59,290 nucleotides of DNA from HGM11525 sp045649145 (GCA_045649145.1 JAZRPK010000068.1:1-59290); one strand, 5' to 3'. Shown: positions 41,539 through 51,041, counted from the first letter of the stretch. The notes: generated by a model from the sequence alone, not told the origin. Numbers and translations are program-made.

Positions 41539-42472
41539 AAAATGGCACATCTCCCAAAGAAAATTCTCTTCCGTTTAAGTATTGGAGCACTCCTGCGTCA
41601 GATTTGAATGAAAACTTAAGCCTGTGCGAGCAAAGTGCCTGACGAAACACACCCGCAGCCTTATTTATCTCATTTTTGCCGTATTTGCCGTCACCAATAA
41701 GCGGATGCCCGATTGATGCAAAATGCGCTCTTATCTGATGCGTTCTGCCCGTTTTAAGCTCAACCTCTATAAGCGACCTACCCATCCCTTCGTCTATTAC
41801 ACGATATGCTGTTATAATGGTTTTACCGTCAGGTACGGGTTTATCATAAATATACACGTGTTTTTTTCTCTCATCCCGTCGTAAAAATGCCTTCAGTTCA
41901 CCCTTTTTATCCTTCATAACGCCGTCAACCACACAGATATAGTATTTTTCAATTTCACGGCTCTTGATTTTTTCGTTCATTACCCTGAGCGCCTCTGCAT
42001 TTTTGGCGGCAATGACGATACCTCGGGTATTTCGGTCGATACGATTGCACAGTGCAGGTGTAAAGCTCTGCTCTTTATGGGGGTCATATTCGCCCTTTTT
42101 CCACAAATAACACTTGATATAATCTATAAGGGTTGCCCCGCTCCCTGACTCGTCCTCGTGGACACAAAGCCCCTGCGGCTTATCTGCTAAAAGAATATTC
42201 TCGTCCTCATACACGATATCAAGCTTTGGGTTAAGATTCATAAACGAATAATCGGTCGTCTTTTCAAAGAATTCGTCCTTAAAATACAGCTTAAGCACAT
42301 CACCCTCCGAAAGCTTTATGCCTGCGTCCTTTGCGTGCTTGCCGTTTAAGCGTACACATTCCTTTCTAAGACCCTTATACAGCATAGACTCAGGCATTAA
42401 AGGCATCAGCTTATGCAAAAATTTATCAAGGCGTTGCCCCGCATCGTTAAGAGTTATTCTTATCTCTCTCAT
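41519..42472 (-). CDS. RluA-family pseudouridine synthase
   Basis: This 317-residue enzyme isomerises uridine in rRNA or tRNA. An S4 RNA-binding domain at the N-terminus (ITLNDAGQRLDKFLHKLMP ... VRLNGKHAKDAGIKLSEGD) precedes the catalytic domain with the aspartate motif CNRIDRNTRGIVIAAK and the later KTGRTHQIRAHFASIGHPLIGD. RluC-, RluD- or YlyB-type specificity cannot be assigned. It shares a symmetric promoter region with the divergent YesL-like gene and is translationally linked to pflA. Confidence 0.9.
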   Translation of the reverse strand: MREIRITLNDAGQRLDKFLHKLMPLMPESMLYKGLRKECVRLNGKHAKDAGIKLSEGDVLKLYFKDEFFEKTTDYSFMNLNPKLDIVYEDENILLADKPQGLCVHEDESGSGATLIDYIKCYLWKKGEYDPHKEQSFTPALCNRIDRNTRGIVIAAKNAEALRVMNEKIKSREIEKYYICVVDGVMKDKKGELKAFLRRDERKKHVYIYDKPVPDGKTIITAYRVIDEGMGRSLIEVELKTGRTHQIRAHFASIGHPLIGDGKYGKNEINKAAGVFRQALCSHRLKFSFKSDAGVLQYLNGREFSLGDVPFYDLLGK

Positions 42473-42504
42473 TATCTATCCCTCGTAAAAAAATTGTCTT
42501 ATTG

Positions 42505-42538
42505 CTATTGTATCATAAATTAAAATGTGATACAATAG
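42505..42538. promoter_or_regulatory. Symmetric divergent promoter palindrome
   Basis: CTATTGTATCA (42505-42515) and its exact reverse complement (42528-42538) flank a 12-bp centre. On each strand this yields TTGTAT, a 17-bp spacer and TACAAT, so each -35 overlaps the other strand's -10. It would drive the pseudouridine synthase to the left and the YesL-like gene to the right. Confidence 0.6.
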
Positions 42539-42573
42539 ATAAAATAAAACCTTTGCAGGGAGTTTTGATAAAA

Positions 42574-43431
42574 ATGGGACTTTTTGGCTTTAATTATTCT
42601 AAACCCGGACCGGGAATTGATAAAAATGCACCAAAGAAAAAGGGCATATTCAGATACTTCGAAATATTTTTCCGCAAGTTTTGGAAACTTATTCAGGTAA
42701 ATATGCTAAGCTTTGTTATCAGTATTCCGTTTTTGGCTGTTATGTTTTTTATATCACCTACCGACTCTGTTATAACAGCTTTCTTAGGCGAGCTTGATAA
42801 CAGCTCTTTAATGCTGTCGCTAACCTTAAGAGGACTGTTTGCAGTAACGATGTATATTCTTTGGGGCAGTGGTCCCGCTTCGGCTGCGTATGCGTACATA
42901 ACACGCTGCTTTACACGTGAGCAACACGCATGGATTTTGTCCGATTTCAAGGACAAGTTCTTAGAAAATTTCAAGCAGGGCATTATAGTTTCAGTTATTG
43001 ATATTATAGTTATGCTGGCTTTCATCTTCGGCTTTAACACCTACTACACACAATATCTTTCGGCAGGGTCGGGACTATGGTTTATTATGCTTGGTGTTTA
43101 TGCCATGATAACATTGCTCTATACATTTATGCATTTTTATATTTATCAGTTTATGATAACCTTTGAATCGACTACAATCGGGCTTTATCGCAATGCGTTC
43201 ATATTCTCGGTTGCCCAGATGCCGATGTGTATCATCCTTGCAATAGTGGCAATAGCCGTTAATGTGTTGCTGTTTTATTTCCTCAATCCTATGGTGGCTT
43301 TGATTTTGAGCTTTGTAATCGTTGCCTCGCTTGCACGTTTTCCGATAGAATATTCGGCAGCACGTGCTATTGAGAAAAAGCTTCTGGCAAATATTGAGGA
43401 TACAGACGAAAGAGGCGAAGGAGAGGAATAA
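42574..43431 (+). CDS. DUF624/YesL-like membrane protein
   Basis: This 285-residue protein begins MGLFGFNYSKPGPGIDKNAPKKKG and has about six hydrophobic segments, with a GSGPASAAYAYITRCFTREQHAW loop characteristic of the YesL (DUF624) family, often linked to carbohydrate utilisation loci. No sugar genes are next to it here. I chose ATG 42574 (AGGGAG upstream). It is 1 bp before mnmG, so the two are co-transcribed, although a functional link is not evident. Confidence 0.8.
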   Translation: MGLFGFNYSKPGPGIDKNAPKKKGIFRYFEIFFRKFWKLIQVNMLSFVISIPFLAVMFFISPTDSVITAFLGELDNSSLMLSLTLRGLFAVTMYILWGSGPASAAYAYITRCFTREQHAWILSDFKDKFLENFKQGIIVSVIDIIVMLAFIFGFNTYYTQYLSAGSGLWFIMLGVYAMITLLYTFMHFYIYQFMITFESTTIGLYRNAFIFSVAQMPMCIILAIVAIAVNVLLFYFLNPMVALILSFVIVASLARFPIEYSAARAIEKKLLANIEDTDERGEGEE

Positions 43432-43432
43432 T

Positions 43433-45301
43433 TTGCAGGAAATGATAGGAAGCTTTGATGTAGCGGTAATAGGTGCAGGTCATGCAGGATGCGAGGCTGC
43501 TTTGGCAGCGGCACGGCTTGGTATGCGTACTGTTATATTCTCAATCAGCTTAGACGCAGTAGGCAATCTCCCGTGTAATCCGAGTATCGGCGGCACGGCA
43601 AAGGGACATCTTGTCCGTGAGATAGATGCCTTAGGCGGCGAAATGGGCAAGGCGGCTGACGCATCATTTATACAGTCAAAGATGCTTAACCGTGGCAAAG
43701 GCCCTGCCGTACACTCTCTGCGTGCGCAAATTGACCGAAAAAGCTATCACCGTGAAATGAAAAAGCGACTTGAAACACAGCCGCTCCTACAACTAAAGCA
43801 AGCTGAAATCTGCGACGTTTTAATCGAAAACGGCGCTGTTTGCGGTGTTAAAACACACTTAGGTACAGTTTACGGTGCAAAGGCTGTTATTATCTGCTCT
43901 GGCACGTATCTAAAGGGCAAAATTTTAATAGGCGACTACGAACGTGAGAGCGGTCCTGACGGGACTTTTCCGTCTAACGAGCTTTCTGAAAGCCTAAAAA
44001 AGCTCGGCATTACATTGAGGCGTTTTAAGACTGGTACGCCCGCAAGAATACACGCAGACTCTCTTAGGTTTGACGAAATGGAGCGTGAAGAGGGTGACGA
44101 GAAAATAACCCCATTCTCCTTTGAAACGGAAAAGCAGTGCGAGAACCTTGCCTGCTGTTATCTTACATATACTAACGAGGAAACGCACAAAATAATACGT
44201 GATAACATACAAAAAGCACCTATGTATTCGGGCCGTGTAAACGGCGTCGGCGCACGCTACTGTCCGTCAATTGAGGATAAGGTGGTACGTTTTGCTGACA
44301 AGCCCAGACATCAGCTCTTTATCGAGCCGATGGGACTAGACACACGTGAAATGTACGCTCAGGGCATATCGACAGGCTTACCAGAAGATGTACAGCTTAA
44401 GATGCTCCGCTCTATCAAGGGCTTACAGGACGTGGAGATTATGCGACCTGCATACGCGATTGAGTACGATTGCTGTGACCCTACCGAGCTATATGCAACC
44501 TTAGAATTTAAGACAATATCAGGTCTTTACGGCGCAGGACAGTTTAACGGCACAAGCGGCTATGAAGAGGCTGCGGCGCAGGGGCTTGTGGCAGGAATAA
44601 ATGCTGCATTAAAGCTCTCGGGCAAGGAGCCAATGGTGCTTTTAAGAGAAGACGGGTATATCGGCACATTAGTAGATGACCTTGTAACAAAGGGAACGAA
44701 CGAGCCGTACCGTATGATGACCTCCCGTTCGGAATACCGCCTGCTTTTAAGACAGGATAACGCCGACGAGCGTCTTACACCGATTGGTTATAGGGTAGGA
44801 TTGATAAGCGAAGAGCGGTATCAGAAATTTTTAGAAAAGCAACAGCTTATAAACGAGGAGTTAAAACGTCTTGAGTCTATCGTGCTCTCGCCAAAGGTAA
44901 TAAATCCTGTTTTAGAGCTTTATGGCGGCAGTACAGTTTCTACTGGACTTCGTATGACCGATGCAATCCGCCGTCCCGAGCTTAGCTATGAGGCATTAGC
45001 GACAGTTGACCAAAATCGTCCCCATCTTCCTGACGCAGTTTGCGAGGAGGTCGAAATCAAAATCAAGTACGACGGCTACATAAAACGCCAGAAACAGCAG
45101 GCAGAGCAGGTTAAAAAGCTCGAATCCCGACCTCTTAGTGACGATATTGACTATATGTCAATCTACGGACTGCGCATTGAGGCACGTCAAAAGCTTGATA
45201 AAATAAAACCCCGCTCACTAGGACAGGCATCACGTATTTCGGGCGTTTCACCGTCGGATATTTCTGTACTTATAATATGGCTGGAGGCAAACGGAAGATA
45301 G
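43433..45301 (+). CDS. mnmG: tRNA uridine-5-carboxymethylaminomethyl modification enzyme MnmG (GidA)
   Basis: MnmG, with MnmE, modifies wobble uridine 34 of several tRNAs using FAD. The FAD motif DVAVIGAGHAGCEAALAAARLG, NPSIGGTAKGHLVREIDALGG, and the C-terminal segments YIGTLVDDLVTKGTNEPYRMMTSRSEYRLLLRQDNAD and ASRISGVSPSDIS are present. The 622-residue length is normal. I prefer the TTG at 43433 (AAGGAGAGG 9 bp upstream, N-terminal length matching Bacillus MnmG) over ATG 43442, which has its site too close. mnmE and rsmG, its usual neighbours, are absent. Confidence 0.95.
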   Translation: MQEMIGSFDVAVIGAGHAGCEAALAAARLGMRTVIFSISLDAVGNLPCNPSIGGTAKGHLVREIDALGGEMGKAADASFIQSKMLNRGKGPAVHSLRAQIDRKSYHREMKKRLETQPLLQLKQAEICDVLIENGAVCGVKTHLGTVYGAKAVIICSGTYLKGKILIGDYERESGPDGTFPSNELSESLKKLGITLRRFKTGTPARIHADSLRFDEMEREEGDEKITPFSFETEKQCENLACCYLTYTNEETHKIIRDNIQKAPMYSGRVNGVGARYCPSIEDKVVRFADKPRHQLFIEPMGLDTREMYAQGISTGLPEDVQLKMLRSIKGLQDVEIMRPAYAIEYDCCDPTELYATLEFKTISGLYGAGQFNGTSGYEEAAAQGLVAGINAALKLSGKEPMVLLREDGYIGTLVDDLVTKGTNEPYRMMTSRSEYRLLLRQDNADERLTPIGYRVGLISEERYQKFLEKQQLINEELKRLESIVLSPKVINPVLELYGGSTVSTGLRMTDAIRRPELSYEALATVDQNRPHLPDAVCEEVEIKIKYDGYIKRQKQQAEQVKKLESRPLSDDIDYMSIYGLRIEARQKLDKIKPRSLGQASRISGVSPSDISVLIIWLEANGR

Positions 45302-45317
45302 TATTAAGGAGGCTTTT

Positions 45318-46790
45318 ATGCTTTTTAATTCGTTAGAGTTTCTTATCTTTTTCCCGATAGTTACTCTGTTATATTTTATAATACCGCATAAAGTCAGATA
45401 CTTGTGGCTGTTGGGTGCAAGCTATTATTTTTATATGTGCTGGAACCCTCGCTACGCATTTTTGATGGCAGCGTCCACCTTTTTTACGTGGCTTGGCGGT
45501 GCGGTTATTGACGCGACTAAAAATCCCTCGGCACGAAAGGCTGCCGTCGGGCTTAATTTTGCTGTCAATCTTTTAATACTCTTCTTCTTTAAGTATTTCG
45601 CCTTTACTGTCGATAATATTAACAGCGTTCTAACAATGCTTAATATGTCGCCTGTTACCGCTCGTTTTGATGTAATACTCCCTGTTGGTATATCCTTTTA
45701 TACCTTTCAGGCACTTGGCTACACTATGGATGTGTACCGAGGCGATATAAAACACGAAAAGAATATTCTTAAATACGCTCTTTTCGTATCCTTTTTCCCT
45801 CAGCTTGTAGCAGGGCCTATCGAAAGGTCAAAAAACCTTTTGCATCAGCTAAGCGAAAAGCACAGCTTTAATTATGACCGTGTTGTAAGCGGACTTTTAC
45901 TTATGCTATGGGGATTTTTCCAGAAAATCGTAATAGCCGACCGTGCAGCTCTGTTGGTGGATAAGGTGTACGGTAATACGTCGGAATTTTTCGGCTTTCA
46001 TTTTGCAGTTGCTACTATCATTTTCGCAGTTCAGATTTACTGTGACTTTGCCAGCTATACCACCATTGCACGAGGTACTGCACGTGTTTTGGGAATGGAG
46101 CTTATGGAGAACTTTAACGTACCCTATTTCGCACGCTCAATAGCAGATTTCTGGAGCAGGTGGCATATTTCACTATCCGGCTGGTTCAGGGATTATCTGT
46201 ATATCCCTCTCGGCGGTAACCGAAAGGGAAAGATAAGGAAATACTTTAATATTATGATTGTTTTTCTGGTAAGCGGTCTGTGGCACGGCGCAAGCTGGAA
46301 CTATATTATATGGGGATTTATACACGGCGTGGCACGTGTTCTGGGCGATGCTACCAAAAACATAAGGCACCTTACAGCAGACTTAATCGGCATAAAGAGA
46401 AACAGACCGTACTATCAGGTATTTCAGGTAATTATGACCTTTATACTGGTATGTATAGCGTGGATTTTCTTCCGTGCGGAGAGTCTTTCGTCGGCGGTAT
46501 TTATACTTAGAAAAATCTTCTTGGACTTCCGTCCCGAGCTGATATTTGGCGGCGGACTTTTAGGAATGGGATTATCAACACCCGATTTGTTCGTGCTATT
46601 TGCATCAATTGCTGTGCTTCTTTTTGCCGACACGCTCAAATACCGCAAAATAGGTGCAAATGCTTTGATACTTAATATGCACATAATACCCCGCTTTGCA
46701 ATTATTCTTATACTGCTATATTCAACACTTGTATTTGGAATTTACGGCGCAGGTTATACCTCGTCGCAGTTTATATATTTTCAGTTCTGA
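45318..46790 (+). CDS. MBOAT family O-acyltransferase (AlgI/PatA-like)
   Basis: This 490-residue multi-pass membrane enzyme transfers acyl groups across the membrane to surface polysaccharide, peptidoglycan or teichoic acid. It has FNSLEFLIFFPIVTLLYFIIPHK at the start, LPVGISFYTFQALGYTMDVYRG, the FWSRWHISLSGWFRDYLYIPLGGNRKG signature and the catalytic histidine in SGLWHGASWNYIIWG. AAGGAGG precedes the ATG. The adjacent SGNH-type gene is its likely partner, as in AlgI/AlgJ or PatA/PatB pairs. Confidence 0.93.
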   Translation: MLFNSLEFLIFFPIVTLLYFIIPHKVRYLWLLGASYYFYMCWNPRYAFLMAASTFFTWLGGAVIDATKNPSARKAAVGLNFAVNLLILFFFKYFAFTVDNINSVLTMLNMSPVTARFDVILPVGISFYTFQALGYTMDVYRGDIKHEKNILKYALFVSFFPQLVAGPIERSKNLLHQLSEKHSFNYDRVVSGLLLMLWGFFQKIVIADRAALLVDKVYGNTSEFFGFHFAVATIIFAVQIYCDFASYTTIARGTARVLGMELMENFNVPYFARSIADFWSRWHISLSGWFRDYLYIPLGGNRKGKIRKYFNIMIVFLVSGLWHGASWNYIIWGFIHGVARVLGDATKNIRHLTADLIGIKRNRPYYQVFQVIMTFILVCIAWIFFRAESLSSAVFILRKIFLDFRPELIFGGGLLGMGLSTPDLFVLFASIAVLLFADTLKYRKIGANALILNMHIIPRFAIILILLYSTLVFGIYGAGYTSSQFIYFQF

Positions 46791-46804
46791 TATTGGAGGA
46801 CAAA

Positions 46805-47845
46805 ATGAGAAAGGCTTTTCGTGCTGTGGCATTTTTGCTGATAGCGATATTGCTGTTCGTTAGCCTCGACCGCATTCTTGCAAGAAAAACTATCCGAGGC
46901 TGGTGGAACATTACAACCAAAATACACGGCTTCTTTAACTCTAAGCCCGATAGCTATGATGTGATTTTCTGCGGCTCGTCGCACGCATATTGCAGCTTTA
47001 ATCCGCTTGTAATCGGCGAGGAAACGGGGCTTTCTTCCTATACTCTCGCAACGCAAAAGCAACCGCTTTGGGCGACCTATTACTATATCAAAGAGGCAAT
47101 AGCACGCCAAAAGCCGTCGCTTATCGTATTGGATGCTTTTTCCTTCTCACTTACCGACGAATACGCCGACGAGGCAACCAACTATACCTTTACCGACGAT
47201 TTTCCGTTCGGTATAAACAAGCTTGAAATGATATCGGCGTCGGCACCTTTTGAGGAACGTTTTGACCTGCTTTTTAAGTTTACAAAGTATCACTCACGTT
47301 GGAGTGAGCTTACACGGCAGGATTTTGAGTATAAGCCGTCCGAGCTTTATGACTATCTATACGGCTACTGTATGCTTACCTCCACCGACGCCAGCCTCAC
47401 AAGGCGAACGGACACAAGCTATATCGCGACTCCCTCATCGGACAAAAACGAGCTGTGGCTTAAAAATATCATCAAGCTCTGCCAAGAAGAAGGTGTCAGA
47501 CTGATGATAGTAAAGACGCCTCTTAACGAAAATGACGGCGAGCGAGGGTACTTTGAGAGGGTGCGTGAAATTGCAAAAGAAAATAATGTAGAGTTTGTCT
47601 ATTACAACGATTATTTTGATGAAATAGGTCTTGATATATCACAAGACTTCTTTGACCGTGCACATCTTAATCATAAAGGTGCAGATAAGTTCAGCCGTTA
47701 TTTTGCTCAAAACTATCTTTCCGATTTAACACCGAAAAGAGAGCTTGACGAAGAATTTTATACCAACTTAAAAAGATATAAAAGAGAATTTAGCGGCGAG
47801 AATAATGTCTTTTTCTATTCGCCGAAATTTAGCATTGGGAGATAA
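46805..47845 (+). CDS. SGNH/DltD-like extracellular acyltransferase partner
   Basis: A 346-residue protein with an N-terminal membrane anchor (AFRAVAFLLIAILLFVSL) and an extracellular SGNH-like domain: the nucleophile Ser lies in IFCGSSHAYCSFNP and the Asp-His pair in FFDRAHLNHKGADKF. Such proteins complete acyl transfer started by an MBOAT protein. The acceptor polymer is unknown. ATG 46805 has GGAGGA upstream. It starts 14 bp after the MBOAT gene and overlaps nothing downstream. Confidence 0.85.
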   Translation: MRKAFRAVAFLLIAILLFVSLDRILARKTIRGWWNITTKIHGFFNSKPDSYDVIFCGSSHAYCSFNPLVIGEETGLSSYTLATQKQPLWATYYYIKEAIARQKPSLIVLDAFSFSLTDEYADEATNYTFTDDFPFGINKLEMISASAPFEERFDLLFKFTKYHSRWSELTRQDFEYKPSELYDYLYGYCMLTSTDASLTRRTDTSYIATPSSDKNELWLKNIIKLCQEEGVRLMIVKTPLNENDGERGYFERVREIAKENNVEFVYYNDYFDEIGLDISQDFFDRAHLNHKGADKFSRYFAQNYLSDLTPKRELDEEFYTNLKRYKREFSGENNVFFYSPKFSIGR

Positions 47846-47852
47846 AATAACT

Positions 47853-48674
47853 ATGGCGTACAAACGAATTCTTACAATACAGGATATTTCCTGCGTGGGA
47901 CAATGCTCTCTAACCGTTGCATTGCCGATAATATCGGCTTGCAGTATAGAAACGTGCATACTCCCGTCAGCAGTTCTATCGACTCATACAGGCGGTTTTA
48001 GCGGTTACACCTTCCGTGATTTGACCGACGATATCCCCAAAATAGCAGAGCATTGGAGCAAAGAGGGTATCCGCTTTGACGCAGTTTATACAGGTTATCT
48101 TGGAAGCATCAGGCAGATAGATTATGTAGCAGACATAATTGATGACGCAGGCTGCACGAGCATTATTGACCCCGTTATGGGTGACCGTGGCGAGCTATAT
48201 GCAGGCTTTGATATGGAGTTTGTGGGTGCAATGAAAGGTCTTTGCGCCAAGGCTGATATAATTATTCCAAACATTACCGAGGCGTCTTTTATGACAGGAA
48301 TTGAGTATCGTGAGCAGTATGACCGCTCATATATCGACAGTCTGATTTTGGAGCTTAAGAAAATCTGTTCAGGTACAATTATTCTTACAGGAGTCAGCTA
48401 CAACGATTACTCCACCGGAGTAGTGATATGCGAGAAAGACAATTATCATTATTATGAACACAAAAAGCTTGACGGCGGTTGTCACGGCACGGGAGATGTT
48501 TATGCCTCTACCTTTGTCGGTGCACTCTTAAACGGTATGACAAGCGTTGACGCCGCACGTGTCGCCGCAGATTTTACGCTTTTATGTATCGAAAAAACCG
48601 ACAAGGAGCATTGGTACGGACCGCAGTTTGAAAAGGCTCTGCCCGAGCTTATAAGGATGCTGGGGGATAAATAA
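47853..48674 (+). CDS. Pyridoxal/pyridoxamine kinase
   Basis: This 273-residue ribokinase-fold enzyme phosphorylates vitamin B6 vitamers. It shows IQDISCVGQCSLTVALPIISA, the substrate segment LSTHTGGFSGYTFRDL, DPVMGDRGELYAGF and the anion-hole/catalytic region DGGCHGTGDVYASTFVGALL with the catalytic Asp. It agrees with PdxY/PdxK type kinases. It follows the SGNH gene by 7 bp, probably by operon accident. GGGAG precedes the ATG. Confidence 0.88.
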   Translation: MAYKRILTIQDISCVGQCSLTVALPIISACSIETCILPSAVLSTHTGGFSGYTFRDLTDDIPKIAEHWSKEGIRFDAVYTGYLGSIRQIDYVADIIDDAGCTSIIDPVMGDRGELYAGFDMEFVGAMKGLCAKADIIIPNITEASFMTGIEYREQYDRSYIDSLILELKKICSGTIILTGVSYNDYSTGVVICEKDNYHYYEHKKLDGGCHGTGDVYASTFVGALLNGMTSVDAARVAADFTLLCIEKTDKEHWYGPQFEKALPELIRMLGDK

Positions 48675-48678
48675 AAGG

Positions 48679-48707
48679 TTGAAATTATTTACATAATATG
48701 TTATACT
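48679..48707 (+). promoter_or_regulatory. luxS promoter
   Basis: TTGAAA (48679-48684), a 17-bp spacer and TATACT (48702-48707), 47 bp before luxS. The short leader contains a small GGCGGTTT/AATACCGTC stem but no SAM or SAH riboswitch. Confidence 0.6.
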
Positions 48708-48753
48708 GTAGTGAGGCGGTTTGGAATACCGTCGGAAAGGCAACGGTAATTTT

Positions 48754-49206
48754 ATGGATATAAAACAGAATGCAAGCTTTATGGTTGACCATAGGCGTTT
48801 TGGCGAGGGGCTTTATATATCTCGTATTGATGCTGATATTACAACCTTTGATATGCGTACCAGACGTCCTAATTCTCAGGAGGTTATGGACAATGTCACA
48901 ATGCACACCTTCGAGCATATGTTCTCAACTTATATCAGAAACAGCGAGCTTGATGTGTTGTATTTCGGGCCGATGGGATGTCAGACGGGGTTTTATCTCT
49001 TGGTGAGAAACGCCGACAACGATAAGGTTCTTGCCGAAATAAAGGCGGCTCTTGCAAAGATAATCTCACACGAGGGCGAGGTTTTCGGTGCGTCGGAAAT
49101 CGAGTGCGGTAATTACCTTTCTTTATCACTCCCCTCTGCAGTAAAAGAAGCACAGAGATATCTTGATGTGCTCAACAGCACAGCTGTGAACTACAAATAT
49201 TATTAA
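48754..49206 (+). CDS. luxS: S-ribosylhomocysteine lyase (LuxS)
   Basis: LuxS splits S-ribosylhomocysteine to homocysteine and DPD, the precursor of autoinducer-2. The metal motif HTFEHMF (HxxEH), the Cys in GPMGCQTGFYLL and the third metal ligand in IECGNYLSLSLPSA are all present. The 150-residue length is standard. ATG 48754 gives the family start; AAAGG lies 13 bp upstream, a long spacing. It forms an operon with mtnN. Confidence 0.96.
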   Translation: MDIKQNASFMVDHRRFGEGLYISRIDADITTFDMRTRRPNSQEVMDNVTMHTFEHMFSTYIRNSELDVLYFGPMGCQTGFYLLVRNADNDKVLAEIKAALAKIISHEGEVFGASEIECGNYLSLSLPSAVKEAQRYLDVLNSTAVNYKYY

Positions 49207-49223
49207 AAAGGATTGACAAAGAG

Positions 49224-49907
49224 ATGCTGGGAATAATTGGTGCAGTGGATATAGAGGTCGAAGGTCTTAAAAATATTGCGACCGATGTAACCGAAAAAGT
49301 AATAAGCGGGATAACATTTTTGTCGGGCAAAATTCACGGCAAGGACGTCGTAATTGCAAAATGCGGAATAGGTAAGGTTAATGCTGCACTCTGCGCGGAG
49401 GCTATGATTCTTACATATAATCCGTCACTTGTGATAAATACAGGTGTTGCAGGCTCTTTAACAAGCGATTTGTCTATAGGCGATATTGTAATTGCCAAAA
49501 ATGTATGTCAGCACGATTTTGATACCACTCCTGTAGGCGACCCGCTGGGACTTATACCCGAGGTAAACCTTGTTAAAATCCCGACTGACAAGGATGCTTG
49601 CAAGGCACTTTCCGCCGTGATTGCAAGACTTGGCATAGCTTCCAAAACGGGCGATGTCGCATCGGGCGATGCCTTTGTTGCAAGCTCTGAGAAGAAGGAC
49701 TTTATAATATCAAATTTCGGTGCAATAGCCTGTGAGATGGAGGGCGCAAGCATAGGTCAGGTATGTGCACTTAACGGCACGCCCTTCGCCGTACTGCGTG
49801 CACTATCCGACAGCGCAGACGAAGGTTCCTGCTCCGACTATCCTGCCTTCTGCCGTATGGCAGCAAAAAATTCTATAGATGTAATAAGTGAATTTATTAA
49901 AGGATAA
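49224..49907 (+). CDS. mtnN: 5'-methylthioadenosine/S-adenosylhomocysteine nucleosidase
   Basis: MtnN (Pfs) cleaves SAH to adenine and S-ribosylhomocysteine, the substrate of LuxS encoded directly upstream. The segments LGIIGAVDIEVEGLK, GIGKVNAALCAE, INTGVAGSL, GDAFV, EMEGASIGQVC and RALSDSAD identify it. The 227-residue length is normal. Together luxS-mtnN complete detoxification and recycling of SAH. Confidence 0.96.
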   Translation: MLGIIGAVDIEVEGLKNIATDVTEKVISGITFLSGKIHGKDVVIAKCGIGKVNAALCAEAMILTYNPSLVINTGVAGSLTSDLSIGDIVIAKNVCQHDFDTTPVGDPLGLIPEVNLVKIPTDKDACKALSAVIARLGIASKTGDVASGDAFVASSEKKDFIISNFGAIACEMEGASIGQVCALNGTPFAVLRALSDSADEGSCSDYPAFCRMAAKNSIDVISEFIKG

Positions 49908-49911
49908 AGAA

Positions 49912-49940
49912 AACCGACGGAATAAACCGTCGGTTTTTTT
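49912..49940. terminator. mtnN / asparaginase shared terminator
   Basis: AACCGACGG pairs with CCGTCGGTT around AATAAA, followed by a T-run; convergent genes end on both sides. Confidence 0.88.
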
Positions 49941-50926
49941 CATTCTAAAAATTCCTGTGCAATAGGTTTTATTAAAAACTCTTTAATGTCGCAATCAAGG
50001 CTTAATGCCAGCCAGCACTTCATATACAAGGCTATATAACTGCAAAGCGGCAATACCGAAAGTCCTATATTATCAAACAGCTTCGAGCTTTCATAACTGT
50101 CACCCGACCTTACATTTACTAAAAATACAGGTATTCCTCTTTCTCTTGCTTCAAGGCAAAATCTGCAAAGATTATCACTTTCTGTGTTTAGTGTCCCCGA
50201 ATGATAGGGTTTCAAAATTACCGCCTTTACACCATCAAGAGAATAGTTAAAAGCGTCACAAGGACGGCTTTCAATCACAAGGATTTCAGGCTCTTTGCAG
50301 TAATTTGATTTTCCTGTCCCCGTTCTCGCCAAAGAAGGTTTGTATTCCGTGTTTAGTTTTATCTTACCATCGCAATATGCGTATGGTTGGTTATCAATAC
50401 TGTAAATATCAGCCGAGCATTCCTGATGCTGTATAATACGTGTTGCAATGTGGATATCGGTTGTATTTTTGTTGTCATTTTTGTAGCTTACAAATACGCC
50501 TTTACCAAGCTTACTTTTAATAAACTCTACCGCAGCCGTAAAATTTACTGTACCGTTTTCCCTTTTATCTTCAAGAGGATATGCCGAGCATACCAAGACA
50601 ATCGGAATGTCTACGCCCTCCACAGCGTACGAAAGTGCTGCCGCTGTATACCCAATAGTGTCACTGCCGTGTGTGACAATTATTCCGTCGTAGTCTTTTT
50701 TAAGATTTTCCATAACGCACGAAATAATAGTATTAATCTCATTAGCCGACAGATTTTCGCTTAGTATATTGCAAGGCTTTAACATATCAATCTCAGTTTC
50801 AAAGTCACCTGCTAAGCTGCGGTATCTTTTAAGCAAAAGGTAATCGGTTTCACTGTTTGGCGCAATCCATCCGCCACGCTCGCTGCTGCCGATTGTCCCG
50901 CCTGTAAAAATTACAAGAATTCTCAT
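49940..50926 (-). CDS. ansA: L-asparaginase, type I-like
   Basis: The enzyme hydrolyses asparagine (or related amides) to aspartate and ammonia. The first catalytic threonine is in VIFTGGTIGS and the second in IIVTHGSDTIGYTAAAL; SAYPLEDKR resembles the substrate loop. The 328-residue cytoplasmic protein has no signal peptide. Asparagine specificity versus other amidohydrolases of the family is inferred. It is monocistronic. Confidence 0.87.
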   Translation of the reverse strand: MRILVIFTGGTIGSSERGGWIAPNSETDYLLLKRYRSLAGDFETEIDMLKPCNILSENLSANEINTIISCVMENLKKDYDGIIVTHGSDTIGYTAAALSYAVEGVDIPIVLVCSAYPLEDKRENGTVNFTAAVEFIKSKLGKGVFVSYKNDNKNTTDIHIATRIIQHQECSADIYSIDNQPYAYCDGKIKLNTEYKPSLARTGTGKSNYCKEPEILVIESRPCDAFNYSLDGVKAVILKPYHSGTLNTESDNLCRFCLEARERGIPVFLVNVRSGDSYESSKLFDNIGLSVLPLCSYIALYMKCWLALSLDCDIKEFLIKPIAQEFLE

Positions 50927-51012
50927 ACCTTTATATCTTCCTTTAATTTTTTCTTATGTTATTGTATCACATAATAACTTATCTTAAAAGGCTTTTATCA
51001 AATATTTCTGTA

Positions 51013-51041
51013 TTGAAATTCTAAAAAGTGTATAGTATAAT
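51013..51041 (+). promoter_or_regulatory. cysK promoter
   Basis: TTGAAA (51013-51018), a 17-bp spacer and TATAAT (51036-51041), 22 bp before the GTG start. Confidence 0.65.

Noticed and set aside
48679..48754. SAM or SAH riboswitch before luxS
   Set aside because: The leader after the promoter is under 50 nt, too short for these classes, and lacks their conserved cores.
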